DNA of 64,000 nt from Phocoena phocoena (lineage: Eukaryota; Chordata; Mammalia; Artiodactyla; Phocoenidae). Below are positions 14,986 through 28,036 of this stretch, piece by piece. The position numbers and the translations under genes were made by a program. The number at the start of each line of letters is the position of its first letter. The first letter of the stretch is position 1. The notes beneath the pieces are model-generated. The model made no database searches. It had not been told where the DNA came from and worked only from the letters and a program-made list of their open reading frames with translations. The stretch spans positions 47,138,879-47,202,878 of the forward strand of contig NC_089238.1 of assembly GCF_963924675.1 (NCBI RefSeq). Reading direction: 5' to 3'.

Positions 14986-17006
14986 ATTAGGAGGCGCTGA
15001 GCAGCCCCTTTTCTTGACTCGAAGACAAACCAGCTGGAAGAACAAAGCCCTATTCCCAGCCATATTCTACACAGAGTAAACCCTGCAGTTTGGGACAAAG
15101 GAATCCCTAAGAAGGCTATAAACGTCCAACCTGTAAAAATCAGCCTTAAGCCAGAAGTCACTTATCCTCACGAGACAGTATCCCATAAAGTTGAAGCAAG
15201 AAAGGGTTTGCAGCCGCTCAGAGATAAATTCCTACAGCATGGCCTCTTAGTGCCCTGGTCTCTGTGCATTACCCCTCTTTTGCCAGTTGTTAAGCCAAAT
15301 GGGGAATATCCAATGGTACAAGACCTTAGAGCAGTAAATGATGTAGGGATCCCTATACATCCCCTTATGGCTAATCCTTATATTAGCCCAGATTCCTGGA
15401 GATGCCAAATGGTTTACTGTCCTTGACCTCAAGGATGGATTCTTTTGCATCACAGCTCATCCCTCATCTCAGTATCTGTGCCTTTGAGTGGACTAACCCC
15501 CACTCAGGCCAAATGCAACAATATACCTGGACAGTATTGCCTCAGGCGTTTCAAGACAGCCCACTTGTTTGCCCAGGCCCTAGGAAAAGAACTAAGGGAA
15601 ATACACCTAAAAGAAGGGGCTGTCCTACAGTATGTAGATGACATATTAATACGTAGCTCCACCGTGGAGGCCTCAGATCAGAATACCATTGAAGTCCTTA
15701 ATTTCCTTGGGGCCCGGGGCTGCAGGATCTCCCAGAAAAAAGCACAAATCTCAAAGCAACAAGTTAGGGCTTCCCTGGTGGCGCAGTGGTTGGGAATCTG
15801 CCTGCCAACGCAGGGGACATGGGTTCGAGCCCTGGTCTAGGAAGATCCCACATGCCGCGGAGCAACTAAGCCCGTGAGCCACAACTACTGAGCCTGCACG
15901 TCTGGAGCCTGTGCTCCGCAACGGGAGAGGCCACAACAGTGAGAGGCCCGCATACCACAAAAAAAAAAAAAAAAAAAAAATCTGGGATATATTATAAACC
16001 CTGGAAGTAGACAGTTGTCTCCAGATAGAAAGCAAGTTATATTAGGCCTCAGTGCCCCAAAGACAAAAAAAAAAAAGAACAAAAACTTCGTACTTTCTTA
16101 GGCATGGCAGGATTTTGCAGAATTTGAATTCCAGGATTCTGACTAATGGCTAAGCCTCTGTATAAAGCCACGAAAGGCCCAGAAACAGAAGCATTACTTT
16201 GGGGAACAAGACAAGGCTTTTAATAATATCAAACCGGCCCAGCTGAAAATCAGGGGACAGCTCTGGGGGTCCTTGTACAAAAGCTAGGAGAAGTTCCTCA
16301 GCCTAGGCTATTTTTCCAAACACCCAGATTCCATGGCCTGAGGCTGGCCTGGCTGCCTCCAGGTGGCAACTGCCACTGCTTTATCAGTGGAAGAAGCTGA
16401 CAAGCTTACCTTTGGACAGCCACTGGAAGTCCAGACCCCTCACCAAGGACAAGGGATTCTGGAGATGAAAGGCCACCATTGGTTAACTGGAGGTTGCCTT
16501 ACTAAGTACTGGGCTTTACTCCTTGACTCCCCGGAGGTAACCTCAAAACGTGCCACATCCTTAACCCGGCTACCCTGATGCCCACTGAAAGCCCAAAACT
16601 AACACATTCCTGCCTCGAAAACTGTGCCCAGGTTTATGCCTGTAGGCCCGATTTAACAGACCAGGCCATAGAAAACCCTGAGGGAGAATGGTTTACTAAT
16701 GGCAGTAGTTTGTTAAAGATGGAGTCAGGAGGGCAGATTATGCTATTGTGAGCGCTCATAGTGTTATAGAAGCAAAACCTTTGCTCCCTAACAAGCCCAG
16801 AGGGCTGAGCTAATAGCCCTAACTTGAGCCTTAATGTTAGGGAAAGAAAAAGTATAAATATATACACAGGCTCAAAATACGCCTGCCTTGTTTTACACGC
16901 CCATGATATCTGGAAAGAAAAAGGACTTTTAAATGCAAAAAATTCCCCTGTAAAATACGGGGCTGAGATTTTACATCTCACAGAAACGGTTCAAAAACCA
17001 AAACAA
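14986..17006 (+). pseudogene. Retroviral pol remnant: RT and RNase H
   Basis: Reverse transcriptase landmarks are visible: VQDLRAVN (about 15322-15345), then after frame changes the catalytic YVDD (about 15631-15642). A CHR SINE (15767-15980) splits the RT. RNase H-like sequence follows, including an EWFTNGSS segment (about 16687-16710) and a region near 16960-17000 resembling the end of the domain. The match stops at the second SINE. No integrase or envelope is visible before the 3' LTR, implying a large deletion. Many stops and frameshifts make it inactive. Confidence 0.75.
15767..15980 (+). mobile_element. CHR-type SINE in retroviral RT
   Basis: GGGCTTCCCTGGTGGCGCAG head, tRNA-like B box GGTTCGAGCCC, short-subtype body and A(20) tail. 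It interrupts the RT frame shortly after the YVDD motif, so it inserted after the retrovirus was fixed. Confidence 0.9.
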
Positions 17007-17221
17007 GGGCTTCCCTGGTGGCGCAGTGGTTGAGAGTCCGCCTGCCGATGCAGGGGACACGGGTTCGTGCCCCGGTCCGGGAAGTTCCCACATGCTGCGG
17101 AGCGGCTGGGCCCGTGAGCCATGGCCGCTGAGCCTGCGCGTCCGGAGCCTGTGCTCCGCAACGGGAGAGGCCACAACAGTGAGAGGACCGCGTACCGCAA
17201 AAAGAAAGAAAAAAAAAAAAA
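17007..17221 (+). mobile_element. CHR-type SINE at pol/3' LTR junction
   Basis: A complete CHR SINE with an A-rich tail. The left neighbour is RNase H-like sequence and the right neighbour is the LTR interior. It sits where integrase, env and the LTR 5' end are missing. I cannot see a clear target duplication. Confidence 0.88.
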
Positions 17222-17620
17222 TAACTGCATGCATGTGCAGCTGGGGCAAATTATGGACAAAAGATACAAAAAGACAAAAAAGAAAACAAAACCCAACTGC
17301 CACTTCTGAAGAGCTGGGAGCAAAAACAGGGTGTTGGGAGCAAAAGCAGAGTACTGCACATGCCCCCTGCACTCACCACCACCAAATGGGTGGGCAAAAC
17401 ACCTAAGCCACCCCTCCGGCCTGACCCCTGGACACACCCCACCCTCACCCCACATAGAACCAGCTCGCCCCCAATCAGGGAGTGAGCAAGGGAACCTGTT
17501 ACTAGTTTTCGCTGCCCCCTGCTGCAGCCGGGGCCCCAATAAAGCCTTGCCTGAATTTCTTGTCTGGCCTCTAGTCAATTTCTATTGATTAGGGAAGGCT
17601 AAGAACCCTGGTTGGTATCA
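17222..17620 (+). mobile_element. 3' LTR of the endogenous retrovirus, 5'-truncated
   Basis: Matches the 5' LTR from about 11395 to its end, with scattered substitutions and small indels. It keeps the poly-A signal AATAAA (17538-17543) and ends GGTATCA. About 100 bp of U3 are absent. The following flank is ATAATAACAACAG. Confidence 0.85.
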
Positions 17621-17869
17621 ATAATAACAACAGCACTGTTGTTATTGATGACGGTACAAAGATATTTCCTTGCTTATTCTGCTCTTGAAAGCATACTATC
17701 TGCTTTATATGTGTTAACTCGTTCAACAGTCAAATAACCCATGACACCCATGACACAAATTGTTTATTCTTGTTTATAGAGGAAACTGAGGTTCAGAGAG
17801 GCTAAGGAATTTGCTCAAGTTACATGACATGATACAACACTAAGACTATGAAAAGTTCAGGTATATTGT
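17621..17869 (+). repeat. MIR/L2-like fragment
   Basis: About 17690-17840 includes GAGGAAACTGAGGTTCAGAG and GCTAAGGAATTTGCTCAAG, the conserved MIR/L2-type phrase. It is ancient and partial. Confidence 0.65.
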
Positions 17870-18840
17870 AATCTAGTGCAACCACTGAAAAAGTTATGGA
17901 AAGAAGTATATCTAAAAAGCTAACAGATAAATTAAAATGGAACTCTTAAGAACATTTTTAACCCAAAAAGAAGGCAAGAAAGAAGAAAGGAACAAACAGG
18001 GGGGGAGGCACAAACAAAACAAGTAGTATGATGGTAGACCTAAAGTTCAATCATATTAATGAAAGGCAGAAATTGTCTAATGGATAAAAAAAAAAGCAAG
18101 GCCAAACTATATGTTCTATAAAAATCATGCTTTTAATGTAAAGACAGATGGAAAAGTAAGTGGATGGAAAAAATATTTCACAACTAGTAAACACAAGAAG
18201 CTTGGAGGGTACTATTACTATCAGATAAAACAGACTTCAGAATAGAGTATTACTAAAGGGTAATCATAATGGGGTTAATTCGGGGAGACAAACATGTATG
18301 TGCCTAGTAACAGAGCTTCCAAATAGACAAAGCAAAAATGGACACATTAAAAAAAAATGGATACATTTAAAGAAAGACAATAAAGATGTAGAAAAAAAAA
18401 AAAGACAAACGCACAAGCATAGTTGAAGATTTTAACGTCTTCTCTCAGCAATTGATAGAATTAGACAAAAATTCAATCAAGATATATAAAATATGAACAC
18501 CACTATTAACCACCTTGATCTGACATTGATAGAACATTTCACCAGGACTTCCCTGGCAGTCCAGTGGTTAACACTCCACACTCCCAGTGTATGGGACACG
18601 GGTTTGATCCCTGGTTAGGGAACTAAGATCCCACACACCACACAGCACAGCCAAAAAAACAAAAAAATTTTTTTCACTAATAGCTGTGGAATATACATTC
18701 TTTACAAACGCACATAGCACATTCAACAGAATAGATGTATGCTGGGCCATACAAGTCTTTTTTAGAAGGATTGAAATCGTACAGAGTGTTCGTACAGAAT
18801 TAGAAATCGGTAACAAGATAACTGTAGTATAAGCACCCGA
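17870..18840 (+). mobile_element. Old degenerate L1 ORF2 fragment
   Basis: Stretches such as ATCAGATAAAACAGACTTCAG (about 18220) and a Glu/Lys-rich A-rich context resemble the L1 endonuclease region, with many stops. A tRNA-derived SINE interrupts it at 18545-18668. Confidence 0.6.
18545..18668 (+). mobile_element. Short tRNA-derived SINE (CHR/Bov-tA-like)
   Basis: GGACTTCCCTGGCAGTCCAG head, B box GGTTTGATCCC, and the body ending CACAGCCAAAA. It belongs to the short subtype also seen at 48590 and 60009. Confidence 0.8.
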
Positions 18841-19550
18841 CTGCTGAATCTTTTAAATTGTAATGCGGGTGCCTGGCTTAAGCTTTTGACCACTGAGGCA
18901 TCCATCTGAAAGACAGGTATCCCAAGTAACAGGAGACCCTACCTGTGACCACTGAGTCGGTGGGTCATGCCTGGACCATGTGTCCTGACCCAGACAAGTG
19001 AAATGGCACCAATGGCACCATGAAAGGGGTAATACAGTGGAGGCGTGGGGTCTCTGTGTCACCACTTGACTCACTGCTAGGGCTCTTCCTCCCCTGACCC
19101 AATGGGATATATCATGGGTCCAATCCCTGGTGCAATGTTGCTAAAAAATTAATAGACCAATATGAACATCCTAAACGTCTGGTGCCAGCTTCTGCTAAGA
19201 ACCCTGCAGAGGTGCACCGGCTCCTTGATAAACTCAGAACCTGCAACAAGCATCCTGTACTACTGCACACCGGCACGCCAGGCTCTTATGTTCCGCTCCA
19301 GAGGCCGAGCAGCTGTTCCCAGAGACCCTGTGAGTACTGCGCTAGGGGAAGCAGACCCCAGCCCAGCGAGGTCCGCTGGGGCACCCTGGAGAGGAGAGCA
19401 GCCGCTTACAAAGCGGGCTCACAGGGACGTCATCCACAAACATCCAGCAACAACGCATAAGATTAAGGTAACAGGAGAGAATCACAAAGTAGAAAGAGAG
19501 CAGAAACTATACCTTAACTGAAATTCAAACCTTCCTGAAAGATTTTGGGA
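18841..19550. other. Unrecognised sequence before the L1 nest
   Basis: A moderately GC-rich segment with open frames at 19162-19521 and 19182-19460 that match no family I know. It could be an unlabelled repeat or retrocopy; I assign no function. Confidence 0.4.
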
Positions 19551-20475
19551 GACAGGATCAGGATGGCAGAGGAGTAGGACAGGAAGCTCACCTTCTCCCA
19601 CAGAAACGTTAAAAATACACCTACAAGTGGAACAGTTCACACAGAACATCTACTGAACACCAACAGAAGACCTCAGACTTCCAAAAGGGCAAGAAAACCT
19701 CCACATAACCAGACAAAAGAAAAAGAAGCTGGGATGGGGCCAGTGCCCAAGGGAGGGAGCTGTGAAGGAGGAAAGGTTCCCACCTCCTGGGCAGCCTCCT
19801 CACTGCAGGGAGATCAGCCTGGACGGAGGGGGAGCTTTGGAGCCTAGAAGGAGAGTGCAGCAACTGGTTTGCAGAAGGCAAAGTGGAGAATAACCTGCAC
19901 AGAAGGTCAGCACCACTGCCCTGCGCTCCCCACCCTGAGACCCCCGTCTGTTGGTGCAGGTGAGGGCTGGGGGCTGACGTATAGGCTTCAGAGGTCAAAC
20001 CCAGGGAGAGGACTGGGGTTGGCTGCCCAGGGACAGCCTGAAGAGGCTGGACTGTGGCAACTGAGGGTGTACTCAGAAGAAGCCTGGGCCCACCAGAGAG
20101 GCAAGGTACCATTACTGGGGGCACATGAAGAGAGGGGCAGGACCACCATAAGAGCTTCTTTCCTATGAGCCCTCCCACACAACAGGACACTGCCTACAGG
20201 AGCTTCGGGGGTGAGTGCAAGTTGATGCCACCATCGTGGGCTGCAGAGGTGGGCACAGGCCACTGCTACAAGACCCCTGATCAGGTACCAAGCACTGCCC
20301 CTGCTGTCCCCGGAGTGTGCAGACAGCAGCTGCACATACAAGACCTGTGAGCAGGCAGCAAGGCCTGCCCCCACCATCCTGGGAGTGCGCAAGGGCCGCT
20401 GCACCTGCATACCCCATATCAAGAAGATAACAGCCAGCACACACTGAGGAACTAAAAGCAGCCCCTCGATTTCAG
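19551..20475 (+). mobile_element. L1 5' UTR fragment (first)
   Basis: Begins near GGATGGCAGAGGAGTAGGAC and parallels the 5' end at 28907 (both contain a block like CAGAAGACCTCAGACTTCC). It is GC-rich promoter-type sequence. It stops where a second, different L1 5' end begins, so only about 925 bp of this element remain. Confidence 0.75.
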
Positions 20476-23318
20476 AAAAGATGGCAGAGTAGAAGGACTT
20501 GAGCTCACCTCCCCTCATGAAAACACTCAAATCACAGCTAACTGCTGAACAACCATCTACAAAAAAGACTGGAACCTACCAAAAAAGATATTTTACATTC
20601 AAAGAGGAAGCCACAACGAGACAGTAGGAGGGACACTTTAGCAACATAATCAAATCCCACACCTGCAGGAAGGGTGACCCACAAACTGGAAAATATTTAT
20701 ATCGCAGAGGTTCTCCCACAAGAGTGAGAGTTCTGAGCCCCACAGTAGGCTCCCCAGCCTAAGGTCTGGCATCAGGAGGAGTAACCCCCAGAGCATTTGG
20801 CTTTGAAGGCCAGCAGGGCTTGAGTGTAGGAGCTCCACAGGACTAGGGGAAACAGAGACTCCACTCTTAGAGGGAGCACACAAGCTTACACATACACTGG
20901 GATCCAGCACAGAAGCCTGGGCTGGACCTACCTAAGAGTCTTGGAGGGTCTCCTGGGGAGGGGGAGGTTGGCTGTGGTTCACAGTGGGGGCAAGGACACT
21001 GGTGGCAGAGAGGCCCCAGAGAAAACTGATTGGTGTGAGCTCTTCCAGAGGTCGCCATTTTGGCATCAAGAGTTGGCCCTACCCAACAGTCTACAGGCTC
21101 CAGTGCTGGAACACCTCTGGCCAAACAACCAGCAGGATAGGAACACAGCCCCACCCATCAGCAGACAGGCTGCCTAAAGCTGTTCTGAGCTCACAGCCAC
21201 CTCTAAACACACCTCTTGACATGGCCCTGCACATGAGATGGACAAGACCCAGTCCACCCACCAGTGAGCAGGCACCAGTACCTCCCATCAGGAAGCCTGC
21301 ACAAGCCTCAGGACCAACCTCACCCACCAGGGGGTGGACTCAAGAAACAAGAGGAGCTACAATCCTGCAGTCAGAGGAAAGGAGACCACAAACACAGAAA
21401 GTTAGACAAAAGGAGACTGCAGACAAATATATTCCAGACAAAGGAACAAGATAAAAACCCACAAGAACAACTAAATGAAGTGGACATAGGCAACTTACCT
21501 GAAAAAGAATTTAGAGTAACGATAGTAAAGATGATGCAAGATCTCAGAAAAAGAATGGAGGCACAAGAAATGTTTAACAAAGAGCTAGAAGATTTAAGGA
21601 ACACACAAACAGAAATTAACAGTATAATAACTGGAATGAAAAATACACTAGAAGGAATCAATAGCAGAATAATTGCAGAAGAATGAATAAGTGAGCTGGA
21701 AGACAGAATGGTGGAAATCACTGCCATGGAACAGAATAAAGAAAAAAGAATGAAAAGAAATGAGGACAGTCTCAGAGACCTCTGGGACAATATTAAATGC
21801 ACCAACATTGGCATTATAGGGGTCCCAGAAGGAGAGAGAGACAGAGGGCCTAAGAAAATATTTGAAGAGATTATAGCTGAAAAATTCCCTAACATGAGAA
21901 ACGAAACATTCACTCAAGTCCAGGAAGTGCAGAGAGTCCCAGGCAGGATAAACCCAAGGAGGAACACGTCAAGACACATATTAATCAAACTGACAAAAAT
22001 TAAAGACAGAGAGAAAATATTAAAACAACCAATGGATCACTGAAGAAATCAAAGAGGAAATCAGAAAATATCTAGAGACAAATGAACATAAAAACACAAT
22101 GATCCAAAACCTATAGGATGCAGCAAAAGCAGTTCTAAGAGGGAAGACTATAGCAATACAATCTTACCTCAGGAAACAAGAAAAATCTCACAAAAACAAC
22201 CTAAACTTACACCTAAATCAACTAGAGAAAGAAGAACAAACAAAACCCAAAGTTACTAGAAGAAAAGAAATCAAAAAGGTCAGAGCAGAAATAAATGAAA
22301 TAGAGACAAAGAAAACGACAGAAAAGATCAATGAAACTAAAAGCTGGTTCTTTGAAAAGATAAACAAAATTGATAAATCTGTAGCCAGACTCATCAAGAT
22401 AAAAAGGGAGAGGGCTCAAATCAATAAAATTAGAAATGAAAAAGGAAAACTTACAACGGACACCACAGAAATACAAAGGGTCATAACAGACTACTACAGA
22501 TAACTATATGCCAATAAAGTGGACAACCTAGAAGAAATGGACAAATTCTTAGAAAGGTACAACCTTCCAACACTGAACCAGGAAGAAATAGAAAATATGA
22601 ACAGACCAATCACAAGTACTGAAATTGAAATAGTGATTTTAAAACACCCAATAAACAAAAGTCCAGGACCAGATGGCTTCACAGGTGAATTCTATCAAAC
22701 ATTTAGAGAAGAGTTAACATCTATCCTTCTGAAACTCTTCCAAAAAACTGCAGTGAAAGTACACTCCCAAACTCATTCTATGAGGCCACCATCACCCTGA
22801 TACTGAAACCAGACAAAGATACAACAAAAAAAGAAAATTACAGGTCAATATCAATGATGAACATATACACAAAAATCCTCAACAAAATAGTAGCAAACAA
22901 AATCCAACAATACACTAAAAGGATAATACACCATGATCAAGTGGGATTTATCCCAAAGATGCAAGAATTCTTCCATATCCACAAATCAATCAGTGTGATA
23001 CACTAAATTAAAAAACTGAAGAATAAAAACTATATGATGATCTCGAGGTGCAGAAAAAGCTTTTGACAAAATTCAACACTCATTTATGATAAAAACTTTC
23101 CAGAAAGTGGGCATAGAGGGAATATACCTCAACATAATAGAGGCCATATGACAAACACACAGCTAACATCATTCTCAATGGTGAAAAACTGAAAGCATTT
23201 CCTCTAAGATCAAGAACAAGACAAGATGTCCACTATCACCACTTTTATTCAACATCATTTTGGAAGCCCTAGCCATGGCAATAGGAGAAGAAAAAGAAAT
23301 AAAAGCAACCCAGGTCTG
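20476..23318 (+). mobile_element. Internally deleted L1 (second)
   Basis: A new L1 5' start reads AAGATGGCAGAGTAGAAGGA. A 5' UTR leads to a broken ORF1 (about 21450-22030; coiled-coil-like Glu/Lys-rich sequence with a stop at about 21684). At about 22031 the sequence jumps into mid-ORF2 (ATGGATCACTGAAGAAATCA), so the ORF1 C-terminus and endonuclease are deleted. The RT N-terminal region continues to 23318, where the next L1 begins. Confidence 0.8.
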
Positions 23319-26300
23319 TTTTTCTGCAGACTTACAAAGAGGTTTATGTGGGCCCACAGTGAGATGGCAGCGGTTTACAGACCAAGAAACAAAGCCTCAA
23401 ATGAAACGCCAAGTACTCCTTGGTGTGAGCCCTCCCAGAGTCTGCCATTAGCCCCACCCATCAGCAGTCAAGCAGATTAAAGTTTTACTGAGCTCTGCCC
23501 ACCAGAGCAATAGCCAGCTCTACCCACCACCAGTCCCTCCCATCAGGACACTTACACAAGCCTCTTAGATAGCCTCATCCATCAGAGGGCAGACAGCAGA
23601 AGCAAGCAGAACTACAATCCTGCAGCCTGTGGAACAAAAAGCACATTCACAGAAAGACAGACAAGATGAAAAGGCGGAGGGCTATGTACCAGATGAAGAA
23701 ACAAGATAAAACCCCAGAGAAACAATTAAATGAAGTGAAGATAGGCAACCTTCCAGAAAAATAATTCAGAATAATGATAGTGAAGATGATCCAGGACCTC
23801 GGAAAAAGAATGGAGGCAAAGTTCAAGAAGATGCAAGAAATGTTTAACAAAGACCTAGAAGAATTAAACAACAAACAAACAGAGATGAATACAATAACTG
23901 AAATGAAAACTACACTAGAAGGAATCAGTAGCAGAATAACTGAGGCAGAAGAACAGATAAGTGACCTGGAAGACAGAATGGTGGAATTCACTGCTGCGAA
24001 ACCGAATAAAGAAAAAAGAATGAAAAGAAATGAAGACAGCCTAAGAGACCTCTGGGACAACATTAAACATAACAGCATTCACATTATAGGAGTCCCAGAA
24101 GGAGAAGAGAGAGAGAAAGGACCAGAGAAAATATTTGAAGAGATTATAGTCGAAAACTTCCCTAACATGGGAAAGGAAATAGCCACCCAAGTACAGGAAA
24201 CACAGAGAGGCCCATATAGGATAAACCCAAGGAGAAACAAGCCGAGACACATAGTAATCAAACTGGCAAAACTTAAAGAAAAATTATTGAAAGCAACAAG
24301 GGAAAAATGACAAATAACATACAAGGGAACTCCCATAAGGTTAACAGCTGATTTCTCAGCAGAAACTCTACAAGCCAGAAGGGAGTGGCATGATATACGT
24401 AAAGTGATGAAAGGGAAGAACCTAAAACCAAGATTACTCTACCCGGCAAGGATTTCATTCAGATTAGATTGAGAAATCAAAAGCTTTACAGACAAGCAAA
24501 AGCTAAGAGAATTCAGCATCACCAAACCAGCTTTACAACAAATGCTAAAGGAACTTCTCTAAGTGGGAAACACAAGAGAAGAAAAGGACCTACAAAAACA
24601 AACCCAAAACAATTAAGAAAATAGTCATAGAAATATACATATCAATAATTACCTTAAACGTGAATGAATTAAATGCTCCAACCAAAAGACACAGGCTTGC
24701 TGAATGGATACAAAAACAAGACCTATCTATATGCTGTCTACAAGAGACCCACTTCAGACCCAGGAACACATACAGACTGAAAGTGAGGGGATGGAAAAAG
24801 ATGTTCCATGCAAATGGAAATCAAAACAAAGCTGGAGTAGCAATATTCATATCAGATAAAATAGACTTTAAAATAAAGACTGTTACAAGAGACACAGAAG
24901 GACACTACACAATGATCAAGGGATCGATCCAAGAAAAAGATATAACAATTATAAATATATATGCACCCAACATAGGAGCACCTCAATACATAAGGCAACT
25001 GCTAACAGCTATGAAAGAGGAAATCAACAGTAACACAATAATAGTGGGGGACTTTAACACCTCACTTACACCAATGGACAGATCATCCAAATTGAAAATA
25101 AATAAGGAAACAGAAGCTTTAAATGACACAATACACCAGATATATTTAATTGATATTTATAGGACATTCCTTCCAGAACCAGCAGATTACATATTCTTCT
25201 CAAGTGTGCATGGAACATTCTCCAGGATAGATTACATCTTGGGTCACAAATCAAGCCACAGTAAATTTAAGAAAACTGAAACCATATCAAGTATCTTTTC
25301 TGACCAAAACGCTATGAGATTACAAATGAATTACAGGGAAAAAAACGTAAAAAAACACAAACACATGGAGGCTAAACGTTACTAAATAACCAAGAGATCA
25401 CTGAAGAAATCAAAGAGGAAATCAAAAAATACCTAGAGACAAATGACAATGAAAACACAACGATCCCAAACTTATGGGATGCAGCAAAAGCAGTTCTAAG
25501 AGGGATGTTTATAGCTATACAAGCCTACCTCAAGAAACAAGAAAAATCTCAAATAAACAATCTAACCTTACACCTAGAAGAACTACAGAAAGAAGAACAA
25601 ACAAAACCAAAGTTAGCAGAAGGAAAGAAATCATAAAAATCAGAGCAGAAATAAATGAAATAGAAACAAAGAAAACAACAGCAAAGATCAATAAAACTAA
25701 AAGCTGGTTCTTTGAGAAGATAAACAAAATTGATACACCATTAGCCAGACTCATCAAGAAAAAGAGGGAGAGGACTCAAATCAATAAAATTAGAAATGAA
25801 AAAGGAGAAGTTACAACAGACCCCGCAGAAATACAAAGCATTCTAAAAGACTACTACAAGCAACTCTATGCCAATAAAATGGACAACCTGGAAGAAATGG
25901 GCAAACTCTTAGAAAGGTGTAAGCTTCCAAGACTGAACCAGGAAGAAATAGAAGATATGAACAGACCAATCACAAGTAATGAAATTGAAACTGTGATTAA
26001 AAATCTTCCAACAAGCAAAAGTCCAGGACCAGATGGCTTCACAGGTGAATTCTATCAAACATTTAGAGGAGAGCTAACACCTATCCTTCTCAGACTCTTC
26101 CAAAAGATTGCAGAGGAAGGAACACTTCCAAACTCATTCTACAAAAGGCCACCATCACCCTGATACAAAAACAAGACAAAGATACGACAAAAAAAGAAAA
26201 TTACAGACCAATATCACTGATGAATATAGATGCAAAAATCCTCAACAGAATACTAGCAAACAGAATCCAACAACACTTTAAAAGGATCATACACCATGAT

Positions 26301-27665
26301 CAAGTGGGATTTATCCCAGGGATGCAAGGATTCTTCAATATATGCAAATAAATCAATGGGATAAACCATATTAACAAATTGAAGAGTAAAACCATGTGAT
26401 CATCTCAATAGATGCAGAAAAAGCTTTTGACAAAATTCAACACCCATTTATGATAAAAACTCTCCAGAAAGTGGGCATAGAGGGAAACTACCTCAACATA
26501 ATAAAGGCCATATACGACAAACCCACATCAAACATCATTCTCAATGGTGAAAAACTGAAAGTATTTCCTCTAAGATCAGGAACAAGACAAGGATGTCCAC
26601 TCTCACCACTATTATTCAACATAGTTTTGGAAGTCCTAGCCATGGCAATCAGAGAAGGAAAAGAAATAAAAGGAATACAAATTGGAAAAGAAGACGTAAA
26701 ACTGTCACTGTTTGCCGATGACATGATACTATACATAGAAAATCCTAAAGATGCTACCAGAAAATGACTAGAGTTCATCAATGAATCTGATAAAGTTGCA
26801 GGGTACAAAATGAATACACAGAAGTTTGTTGCATTCCAATACACCACCAACAAAAGATCAGAAAAGTTAAGGAAACGATTCCATTTACCATCTCATCAAA
26901 AAGAATAAAATACCTAGAAATAAACCTATCTAAGGAGGCAAAAGACCTGTACTCTGAAAACTATAAGATGCTAATGAAAGAAATCAAAGATGACAGAAAC
27001 AGACGTAGACATAGAACTTGTTCTTGGATTAGAAGAATCAATATTGTCAAATTGACTATATTACACAAAGCAATCTACAGATTCAACGCAATCCCTATCA
27101 AATTACCAATGGCATTTTTTACAGAATTAGAACAGAAAATTTTACAATTTGTATGGAAACAAAAGACCCTGAATAGCGAAAGCAATCTTGAGAAAGAAAA
27201 ACAGAGCTGAAGGAATCAGGCTGCCTGACTTGAGACATTACTACAAAGCTATAGTAATCAAACCAGTATGGTACTGGCACAAAAACAAATATAAATCAAT
27301 GGAACAGGATAGGAACTCCAGATAAACCCATGCACCTATGGTCAACTAATCTATGACAAAGGAGGCAAGAATATACAATGGACAAAATACAGGCTCTTCA
27401 ATAAGTGGCGCTGGGAAAGCTGGACAGCTACATGTAAAAGAATGAAATTAGAACACTCCCTAACACCATACACAAAAACAAACTCAAAGTTGATTAAAGA
27501 CCTAAACGTAAGGCCAGATACTATGAAACTCTTATAGGAAAACATAGGCAGAACACTCTCTGACATAAATCACAGCAATACTTTTTTAGATCCACCTCCT
27601 AGAGGAATGAAAATAAAAACAACAATAAACAAATGGGACCTAATTAAACTTAAAACTTTTGCACA

Positions 27666-28036
27666 GGGATTTCCCTGGTGGTCCAGTGGCTAAGACTTTG
27701 CACTCCCAATGCAGGGGGCCCAGGTTCAATCCCTGGCCAGGGAACTAGATCCTACATGCCCCAACTAAGAGTTTGCATGCTGCAACTAAAGATCCTGCAT
27801 GCCTCAAGCAAAAGTTCCTCATGCCGCAACTAAAAAGATCCCGCATGCTGCAACTGAAAAGATCCTGCATGCCGCAACTAAAAAGATCCTGCATGCTGCA
27901 ACTAAAAAGATCCTGCATGCCGCAACTAAAAGATCCCACATGCAGCAACAAAGATCTTCCTGTGTGCTGCAACTAAGACCCAGAGCAGCCAAATTAGTTT
28001 TTAAAAATTATTATTTATTTATTTTAAAAAAACAAC
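27666..28036 (+). mobile_element. SINE with expanded internal tandem repeat
   Basis: Starts GGGATTTCCCTGGTGGTCCAG and ends in an AT-rich tail, with imperfect target duplications around CTTTTGCACA / CTTTTGTACA. The interior (27753-27975) is expanded into about nine units of roughly 24 bp around GATCCTGCATGCYGCAACTAA, making it about 370 bp long. Confidence 0.85.
27753..27975 (+). repeat. About 24-bp tandem repeat inside a SINE
   Basis: Consecutive units of the form AAAAAGATCCTGCATGCTGC plus AACT, with a few substitutions. The same motif occurs once or a few times in related SINEs at 28720 and 47640, so the expansion is local. Confidence 0.85.

Noticed and set aside
15767..15840. tRNA gene at the SINE head
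   Set aside because: The SINE heads carry A/B-box-like sequence but do not form a full tRNA cloverleaf with anticodon and acceptor; the same head repeats in more than twenty SINEs.
19869..20530. Open frames of 100-190 codons on both strands
   Set aside because: They lie in GC-rich L1 5' UTR sequence, which is noncoding.
27753..27975. Regular short repeats that superficially look like a CRISPR array
   Set aside because: Units are directly contiguous without unique spacers, and sit inside a SINE in an animal genome.
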